A DNA stretch of 64,000 bases from an uncultured Sulfitobacter sp. Its GTDB lineage: Bacteria > Pseudomonadota > Alphaproteobacteria > Rhodobacterales > Rhodobacteraceae. The notes beneath the pieces are model-generated. The model did no database searches, was not told the DNA's origin, and was given only the letters and a program-made list of their open reading frames with translations. Made by a program: the position numbers and the translations under genes. The stretch spans positions 62,001-126,000 of the forward strand of contig NZ_CANMQS010000004.1 in NCBI RefSeq assembly GCF_947500075.1. Reading direction: 5' to 3'. Below, in pieces: positions 58,265 to 64,000 of this stretch; within the stretch, counting starts at the first letter, position 1, and each line of letters opens with the position of its first letter.

Positions 58265-59140
58265 TCAGTTGGAGGACTGCGCCGCCTTGTCGTCAAGCCA
58301 GCTGGCCATGGATTGCACCTGCACATCGAGCCACCCGCGCAACCCGTCGACCCAGGTGACAAAGCTTGTCAGGAAGGGATCAAGTTGCGGCACGGCTTCC
58401 GCCAGCTGCGGTGCAAAGACATAGATGAGCGCCATCAGCACGAACAGCAGGACAATCAGCAAAAAGCCCATGCGAAACCCTCTGCGTTTCGGTGGAGTGG
58501 TTTCTTCATAGCTTTCGTCGGCTGTTGCGCCGCCATGCCCGTGATCGTCACTGCGCAGGGTCGAATTGATTTCTTCGATATCGGGGAGCAATTCACGGCG
58601 GGAGGTTGCGCCCACGGCACCCATGGCCGCTTCGGTCACCGGTTCACCACGCATGCGGGCCATCCGGCTGCGGGCCTGAACGGTGCGGGTGTCGGCATCA
58701 TCTGAAGGTTCGGCGGTTTGCAGATCTGCATCCGACAGGTCTTCGCCGGGAGGGTCTTCCGCCTGCTGCAACCCAAGGTCAGGCTGGCTTTCCAATGGAT
58801 CCTGATCCGCTTGCTGGCGCTTTCTGCGGGCTTCATGCTCCGCCTCGGCCTCTTGCCGCAGGATGTCCGCAACGGCGGGGTCCAACTGCCGCCGCGCGGG
58901 TTCCGGCCCCCCCGGCGGGGTGGGGGGCGGTGGCGGGGCGACCTCCTCATCCTCGTCGGGGATGTCCTCTGTTGTGCCCAATTCCTCCAGCGTTTCGGGA
59001 TCTTCGTCGGGCATGTAATCGGGATGATGCTGGAACCACGTCTGTCCGCAATTGGAGCACTGGACGTCCCGGCCGGACGTCGGAACCACCTCATCGGGGA
59101 CTTCGTACTGGGCGTCGCAATTGGGGCAGGTCAGCCGCAT
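58265..59140 (-). CDS. Zinc-ribbon (MJ0042-type) single-pass membrane protein
   Basis: A 291-residue protein. The N-terminal zinc ribbon has two CxxC pairs (LTCPNCDAQYEVP and VQCSNCGQTWF). An acidic, Pro-rich and charged middle follows, then one transmembrane segment at ~residues 228-248 and a short C-terminal tail. Such proteins occur beside ftsEX in Rhodobacterales; the function is unknown. The start at 59140 puts the ribbon at the N-terminus as usual. It diverges from ftsE across 164 bp that include a 7-bp hairpin (CCTCAGC, GGT, GCTGAGG; 59257-59273). Confidence 0.82.
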   Translation of the reverse strand: MRLTCPNCDAQYEVPDEVVPTSGRDVQCSNCGQTWFQHHPDYMPDEDPETLEELGTTEDIPDEDEEVAPPPPPTPPGGPEPARRQLDPAVADILRQEAEAEHEARRKRQQADQDPLESQPDLGLQQAEDPPGEDLSDADLQTAEPSDDADTRTVQARSRMARMRGEPVTEAAMGAVGATSRRELLPDIEEINSTLRSDDHGHGGATADESYEETTPPKRRGFRMGFLLIVLLFVLMALIYVFAPQLAEAVPQLDPFLTSFVTWVDGLRGWLDVQVQSMASWLDDKAAQSSN

Positions 59141-59304
59141 GTTGTGTTCCGTTGTTCGATCATGGCCACATATTGGTTTTGAACAGCAGCATATGGTTAA
59201 GAATTCGACTAGAAAAGCGATAATGCCGCTCAGAGTGGCCAAGTGACGGATTGAATCCTCAGCGGTGCTGAGGCACAACAGTCCCAAGAAAACAGGGTGG
59301 TTCC

Positions 59305-59982
59305 GTGATCGAGCTGGAAAATGTGGCCTACAGCTACGGCGGGGGCGAATTACTGTCGGATATTTCGCTGAAACTGGCACCGGGCTCGTTTCACTTTTTG
59401 ACCGGCCCGTCGGGCGCGGGAAAGACGACACTTCTCAAGCTATGTTATGGCGCGTTGCTGCCCACGGCGGGCTATGTGCGGCTGTTTGATGCGGATGTGC
59501 GCGGGTTGGACCGGGATGACATCGCAGCGGTCCGGCGGCGGGTCGGGGTTGTGCATCAGGACGTGCAGTTTCTGGATCATCTGAGCGTCTCGGACAACGT
59601 GTCATTGCCCCTGATGGTGTCAGGCCGACAGGATGATGCGGCGGGCAATGATCTGGGGGAGCTGTTGTCCTGGGTCGGATTGACCAACCGTGCTGACGCG
59701 ATGCCGCCTGAATTGTCCGGCGGCGAACGGCAGCGCGCCGCGGTGGCCCGCGCGGTGATCATGTCACCTGATGTGGTGCTGGCGGATGAGCCGACGGGGA
59801 ACATTGACTGGGAGATGTCCCAACGCTTGCTGCGGCTGCTGATTGAGCTCAACAAGATGGGCAAGACCGTGCTGATCGCCACCCATGACCTGAGCCTCAT
59901 TCGCGCCACCAAGGCCCATGTGCAGGCCCGCGTGCTGCGCATCGCCAATCGGCGCATTCAATTGGCGGGGGCGGACCTGTGA
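59305..59982 (+). CDS. ftsE: Cell division ATP-binding protein FtsE
   Basis: A 225-residue ABC ATPase that works with FtsX at the septum to control peptidoglycan hydrolases. It has Walker A LTGPSGAGKTTLLKLCYG, the Q-loop VHQDVQFL, signature LSGGERQRAAVARA, Walker B VVLADEPTG and switch HDLSL. The start is a GTG. Its stop overlaps the ftsX GTG by 4 nt. Confidence 0.92.
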   Translation: MIELENVAYSYGGGELLSDISLKLAPGSFHFLTGPSGAGKTTLLKLCYGALLPTAGYVRLFDADVRGLDRDDIAAVRRRVGVVHQDVQFLDHLSVSDNVSLPLMVSGRQDDAAGNDLGELLSWVGLTNRADAMPPELSGGERQRAAVARAVIMSPDVVLADEPTGNIDWEMSQRLLRLLIELNKMGKTVLIATHDLSLIRATKAHVQARVLRIANRRIQLAGADL

Positions 59983-60893
59983 AGCTGGGTGGCGGCATCC
60001 TGCAACATCTGCGCGCCCTGGTTGCGGGAGACCGGCAGGCGGACCGCGTTGTGCCGCCATCGGGCTTTACCGCGCAGCTGACGGTCTTTGTGGCGGGTGC
60101 GATGGCCTTTCTGGCGGTCTTTGCGCTGGCGCTGTCACTGGCGGCCGGCAGGCTGGCGGAGCGTTGGGGGGACGAGTTGGCGCAGTCGGCCACGATCCGG
60201 ATTGTCGCCCCGCTGGACCAGCGGCAGGCCCAGACGGAGGCCGCGTTGCGCATTTTGGAGACCACCGCAGGCGTGGCCACGGCGCGCGCACTGACCGATG
60301 AAGAACAACAGGCCCTGCTGGCGCCCTGGTTCGGACCGGATCTGGCGCTGGACACGCTGCCGGTGCCGCGTCTGATCGAAGTGATTGAGGAAGGCGATGG
60401 CATTGACCCTGTCGGCCTGCGGCTGCGCCTGTCGGCGGAGGTGCCCGGTGCGGTGTTGGATGATCATGGCCGCTGGCGCGCGCCTTTGGTGCAGGCGGCA
60501 GACCGGCTGCGCCTGCTGGGGTGGCTGTCGATTGTGCTGATTGGCGCGGCGGTGGCCGCAATGGTCACGCTTGCGGCCAGTGCGGCCCTTGCGGCCAATG
60601 CGCAGGTGATTGCGGTGCTGCGTCTGGTGGGCGCGCAGGATGACTACATCGCTCAGGCCTTTATCCGCCGCTTTACCCTGCGCACGCTGGCGGGTGCGGC
60701 GGTGGGCACGCTGTTGGGCGTGCTGGCGGTTGCCCTGCTGCCAAGCGCTTCGGATGTGGGCGGTTTCCTGACCGGGCTTGGCTTTCAGGGTGCCCATTGG
60801 CTGCTGCCGATTGTGATCCCGCTGCTGGCCGCTGGCGTGGCTTTTGCGGCCACCCGCGCCGCTGCCCGGCGCACTTTGCGAGGGTTGACCTGA
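59979..60893 (+). CDS. ftsX: Cell division protein FtsX
   Basis: A 304-residue permease-like partner of FtsE. One N-terminal transmembrane helix (residues ~35-58) precedes a periplasmic domain, followed by three helices in the C-terminal half (LSIVLIGAAVAAMVTLA, LAGAAVGTLLGVLAVAL, LPIVIPLLAAGVAFAA). It relays the ATPase cycle of FtsE to periplasmic amidase activators. GTG start overlapping ftsE; TGATG overlap with the acyltransferase gene. Confidence 0.9.
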   Translation: MKLGGGILQHLRALVAGDRQADRVVPPSGFTAQLTVFVAGAMAFLAVFALALSLAAGRLAERWGDELAQSATIRIVAPLDQRQAQTEAALRILETTAGVATARALTDEEQQALLAPWFGPDLALDTLPVPRLIEVIEEGDGIDPVGLRLRLSAEVPGAVLDDHGRWRAPLVQAADRLRLLGWLSIVLIGAAVAAMVTLAASAALAANAQVIAVLRLVGAQDDYIAQAFIRRFTLRTLAGAAVGTLLGVLAVALLPSASDVGGFLTGLGFQGAHWLLPIVIPLLAAGVAFAATRAAARRTLRGLT

Positions 60894-61621
60894 TGCTCCA
60901 GTGGATACGTTCGATCCTCTTCATTGTTCAGGCGACGGTGGCCATGCCGGTGATCGGCCTGATCTACGCGCCCTGGGCGATGTTCTCCAAACGCGGCGCC
61001 TATGGCGCGTGTCACGCCTATTCCGCCTGGTGCGTGTGGACCGCAGGCTGGATCATCGGGCTGCGCTGCGAAGTGCGCGGCACGCCGCCGGAGGGCGCGG
61101 TGCTGATCGCGGCGAAGCACCAGTCTTTTCTGGACATCATGTTGATTTTTCACGCGCTGCCTTTGGCCAAGTTCATCATGAAACGGGAAATCCTGTGGAC
61201 GCCGGTGATTGGCCAATATGCCAAACGCATGCAGATGATCTCAGTGGACCGGGGCAAACGCGGCAAGGCGATTGCCAAGATGGTCGAAGACGTCAAGGCC
61301 GGTCAGATGGAGCCGGGACAGTTGATCATCTATTCCCAAGGCACCCGCGTCGCACCGGGCGTAAAGGCCCCCTATAAGGTGGGCACCGCTGTCCTTTATG
61401 AACAGCTGGATCAGACCTGCGTGCCGGTGGCGACCAATGCAGGCTACTTCTGGCCCCGCCGGGGATTGTATCGCAGGCCGGGGGTTGCGGTGGTTGAGTT
61501 TCTGGAGCCGATCCCGGCGGGCATGACCCGTGAGCCCTTCATGGCCCTGTTGGAAGAGCGGGTTGAAGCCGCTTCTGACGCCCTTTTGGCGGAAGCGAAG
61601 GCCGGCCATGCGTCGGATTAG
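60893..61621 (+). CDS. plsC: 1-acyl-sn-glycerol-3-phosphate acyltransferase (PlsC family)
   Basis: A 242-residue membrane-bound acyltransferase that makes phosphatidate. The HX4D motif is KHQSFLD; the second block is KREILWTPVIGQYAKRM. The third block, normally EGTR, reads YSQGTRVAPG, with Gln in place of Glu. The ATG shares one base with the ftsX stop, so phospholipid synthesis and division genes are translationally coupled here. Confidence 0.88.
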   Translation: MLQWIRSILFIVQATVAMPVIGLIYAPWAMFSKRGAYGACHAYSAWCVWTAGWIIGLRCEVRGTPPEGAVLIAAKHQSFLDIMLIFHALPLAKFIMKREILWTPVIGQYAKRMQMISVDRGKRGKAIAKMVEDVKAGQMEPGQLIIYSQGTRVAPGVKAPYKVGTAVLYEQLDQTCVPVATNAGYFWPRRGLYRRPGVAVVEFLEPIPAGMTREPFMALLEERVEAASDALLAEAKAGHASD

Positions 61622-62213
61622 CGACATCCCGGCACTGGAAGCGCTCTATGGCGTGCCCGGTGCGCCTGCGCTGCGCAAGGTCGCGCGGCAGCTGACACCG
61701 CTCTATCGGGACTGGATCATGGCGTCCAAGCTTTGCGTGCTCAGTACCGTTGGACCTGCGGGCACCGATGGCAGCCCGCGTGGTGACGATGGCCCTGTGG
61801 TGCTGGAACTGGACCCATCGAGGCTGGCGATGCCGGATTGGCGGGGCAACAACCGGCTGGACAGCCTGCGGAACATTGTGGCGGACGGGCGGGTGTCGCT
61901 GATGTTCATGGTGCCGGGATCTAACACGGTGGTGCGGGTGAATGGCACCGCATTCCTGACCGATGACGCGGATCTGCGCGCCCGGTTTGAAAAGAAGGGC
62001 CGCCAGCCCGCAACGGTGATCGTGATCGAGATTGCGGAGATCTACACCCAATGCGCCCGCGCCTTGATGCGCGCAGGCACATGGGCGGGCGTGGATGAAA
62101 GCGGTGCTTTGCCCACGGTGGGTGAGATCCTTGCCGAAATGACCAGCGGTGAGGAAGGCGGCGCGGCCTATGATCAGGACTGGGGACCTCGGGCCGCCAA
62201 GACGATGTGGTAG
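61608..62213 (+). CDS. FMN-dependent PPOX-type flavoprotein (MSMEG_1061-like)
   Basis: A 201-residue protein of the pyridoxamine 5'-phosphate oxidase split-barrel superfamily (FCVLSTVGPAGTDGSPRGDD-like FMN-binding region, then DWRGNNRLDSLRNIVADGRVSLMFMVPG). It probably binds FMN and reduces an unknown small molecule. It starts 14 nt before the end of plsC, so it belongs to the same transcript. The longer upstream frame is within plsC and is not used. Confidence 0.83.
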   Translation: MRRISDIPALEALYGVPGAPALRKVARQLTPLYRDWIMASKLCVLSTVGPAGTDGSPRGDDGPVVLELDPSRLAMPDWRGNNRLDSLRNIVADGRVSLMFMVPGSNTVVRVNGTAFLTDDADLRARFEKKGRQPATVIVIEIAEIYTQCARALMRAGTWAGVDESGALPTVGEILAEMTSGEEGGAAYDQDWGPRAAKTMW

Positions 62214-62219
62214 CAGCGC

Positions 62220-62813
62220 TCACGCGGCCGCAGCGCCGATCCTTTCGACCTTTTTGATCCAGCGGTCCACAAGCCCGGCTTTGGGATGGCTTGCACCGGC
62301 AAAATAGGTAAACCGCGTCGGTTTGAAACCGACAAAGCCGAGGATCTGGCCGCGCATCTGCCAGATCAGCGCCCGCCGATACAACAGCCGCATGATCCAG
62401 CCCGGTGTATCTGACGTCAGGATCACCCGCGCGGAACGCCCCGTGAGCATCGGTGAGGGCATGCCGCCCAGCTTGGGGGTTCTGGGATCAAAGGCCAGAC
62501 CCGGCACAAAAGCGCGGTCGATCAACCCTTTCAGCCGGGCAGGCAACCCGCCCCACCACATCGGTGTTGTCAGCACCAGATGATCGCTCCACGCGATATC
62601 CGCCATCAGCTTCTGAAGGGCAGGTTCGAGCGGTTTGAAATCCGTGTAGGTGCCCTGGCCGAAGTCGTCATCGAAGTCGAGGTCAGACAGATGGGTAACG
62701 CGGACATCATGGCCTGCACGTGTGGCAGCAGTTTCATACCGTTCGGCAAAGGCCCGCGACAGGCTGGTGGCACCGGGGTGACCGTTGAGGACAAAGATCT
62801 TCTTGGCAGTCAT
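62220..62813 (-). CDS. NAD(P)H dehydrogenase / flavodoxin-fold quinone reductase
   Basis: A 197-residue flavodoxin-like protein with FVLNGHPGATSLSRAFAERY at the FMN loop and TTPMWWGGLPARLKGLIDRAF, typical of the NQO/MdaB/KefF family. It would reduce quinones by two electrons to limit redox stress. AAGGAG precedes the ATG at 62813. It is divergent from a TetR gene with three TGAC-N4-GTCA repeats between, and is the probable target of that repressor. Confidence 0.88.
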   Translation of the reverse strand: MTAKKIFVLNGHPGATSLSRAFAERYETAATRAGHDVRVTHLSDLDFDDDFGQGTYTDFKPLEPALQKLMADIAWSDHLVLTTPMWWGGLPARLKGLIDRAFVPGLAFDPRTPKLGGMPSPMLTGRSARVILTSDTPGWIMRLLYRRALIWQMRGQILGFVGFKPTRFTYFAGASHPKAGLVDRWIKKVERIGAAAA

Positions 62814-62830
62814 GTTGATTCTCCTTAAAT

Positions 62831-62893
62831 TGACTATGGTCATTTATTGATAGGTAAAGTGACCGTGGTCAATATAAAATTTGACCACGGTCA
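62831..62893. promoter_or_regulatory. Three TGAC-N4-GTCA operator-like sites
   Basis: TGACTATGGTCA (62831-62842), TGACCGTGGTCA (62860-62871) and TGACCACGGTCA (62882-62893) occur in the 101-bp divergent interval between the quinone reductase and tetR. Centres are 29 and 22 bp apart. They fit a TetR-type dimer that represses both genes and itself. Confidence 0.7.
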
Positions 62894-62914
62894 ATTAATT
62901 GGAGAAAACGCCCC

Positions 62915-63493
62915 ATGATCAAGCCAAAACAAAAGCGCACGCTGGAAACCCGCGCCAAGCTGATTGCACAGGCAAAGGCATGCATTCAGGAAGCCGGGTA
63001 TGAGGCGCTGCGGGTCGAAGACGTGGTGGCGGGCGCAGGTGTGGCAAAGGGCACCTTCTTTGCGCATTTCCGGGACAAGGATGCCCTGATGGAGATCCTC
63101 ATCGGGGCTGAGATGGATGCGCTTCTGGATCAGGCCGCCGCAGGGGCGGGGCCTACGGACGTGGAGCAGATCATCTCACGGCTGCACCCGTTGCACAGTT
63201 TCGTGACCTGTGAGCGCTATGTCTTCGACCTGATCTTGCGATACTCAGGTGCTGCTGCGGTGGCAGAGATCGGGCCCATTGCGATGACGTTCGGACGGTA
63301 CATTGAGCTGGTCACTGGCTGGATGCCCTTGGGCGATTACCGCAAGGACGTCAGCGCTGATCTGCTGGCTGAGGGTGTGCAGGCCTTTGCGGTGCAGGCC
63401 ATGGCGCTGCAATTCTGCGCATTGCATCAGACGCAGCGCTTTGATAAGCGGTTTGCCCGCTACCTGAAAGCCTGGCTCGCCCCGGTGTCATAG
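62915..63493 (+). CDS. TetR-family transcriptional regulator
   Basis: A 192-residue regulator with HTH at ~residues 30-55 (LRVEDVVAGAGVAKGTFFAHFRDKDALM) and a helical effector domain. GGAG precedes the ATG. Position and the three dyad repeats suggest that it represses the divergent NAD(P)H dehydrogenase and itself, responding to a quinone or electrophile; the inducer is not known. Confidence 0.88.
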   Translation: MIKPKQKRTLETRAKLIAQAKACIQEAGYEALRVEDVVAGAGVAKGTFFAHFRDKDALMEILIGAEMDALLDQAAAGAGPTDVEQIISRLHPLHSFVTCERYVFDLILRYSGAAAVAEIGPIAMTFGRYIELVTGWMPLGDYRKDVSADLLAEGVQAFAVQAMALQFCALHQTQRFDKRFARYLKAWLAPVS

Positions 63494-63507
63494 GGGGCGG
63501 AGCCACC

Positions 63508-64000
<493 letters not shown>

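Overview
The window looks like a chromosomal segment of an alphaproteobacterium of the order Rhodobacterales (Roseobacter group). The reasons are a GC content near 60-63%, the gene families present (GcvT-type FAD dehydrogenases, a Hint-domain protein, DUF1489, DUF938, the TIGR02302/DUF4175 protein), a class II ribonucleotide reductase, and the hisS-hisZ-hisG and argH-small lipoprotein-DUF2834-lysA arrangements. I see no rRNA, tRNA, CRISPR array, integrase or intact transposase. Both window edges cut a gene: an MscS channel on the left and a dihydrolipoamide dehydrogenase on the right.

Layout. 1-2.4 kb (minus): MscS channel, zinc-independent NADPH:quinone reductase, secreted SH3 protein. 2.5-9.5 kb (plus): 2-hydroxyacid dehydrogenase, gamma-glutamyltransferase, FAD-linked 2-hydroxyacid oxidase, GcvT-family FAD dehydrogenase. 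9.5-14 kb: tightly coupled minus-strand set (aldo/keto reductase, DUF938 methyltransferase, GH25 lipoprotein), a small membrane protein with two operator-like palindromes, TetR regulator, glutathione transferase, and an ectoine synthase with no ectA or ectB beside it. 14.1-23.2 kb (minus): one continuous operon, xdhA-xdhB-xdhC followed by a BMP-type nucleoside/nucleobase ABC transporter, which couples purine uptake to xanthine oxidation. 23.5-31.9 kb: dnaE, a lipoprotein, slyX, then hisS-hisZ-hisG. 32-35 kb: DUF1489 and nrdJ behind an NrdR-like operator.

35.5-38.6 kb: tandem pair of RTX-repeat proteins, both 465 aa, duplicated with upstream palindrome and terminator. 38.9-46.2 kb: class III aminotransferase diverging from a second BMP-type ABC operon that ends in a cytosine-deaminase-like amidohydrolase, so the window holds two paralogous importers, one tied to purine and one to pyrimidine-like chemistry. 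46.2-49.2 kb: BadF-type sugar kinase, gap, a MITE-like element, winged-helix regulator. 49.5-51.6 kb: Hint-domain protein and a GC-poor stretch with an unrecognised secreted protein. 51.6-58.2 kb: TlpA-like thioredoxin divergent from argH, two tiny lipoproteins, DUF2834, lysA, DUF4175 protein. 58.3-64 kb: zinc-ribbon membrane protein, ftsE-ftsX-plsC-PPOX flavoprotein run, NAD(P)H oxidoreductase/TetR pair with three operator-like repeats, and the 3' part of lpd.

The most notable non-coding signals are a short repeat (core GGATATTT-N2-GG) present five times between genes, a 26-bp perfect inverted repeat after hisG, a MITE-like insertion whose CTAG end supplies a stop codon, and a GC-poor patch inside hisS. 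Assignments come from reading the sequence and from knowledge of the families; no database search was run.
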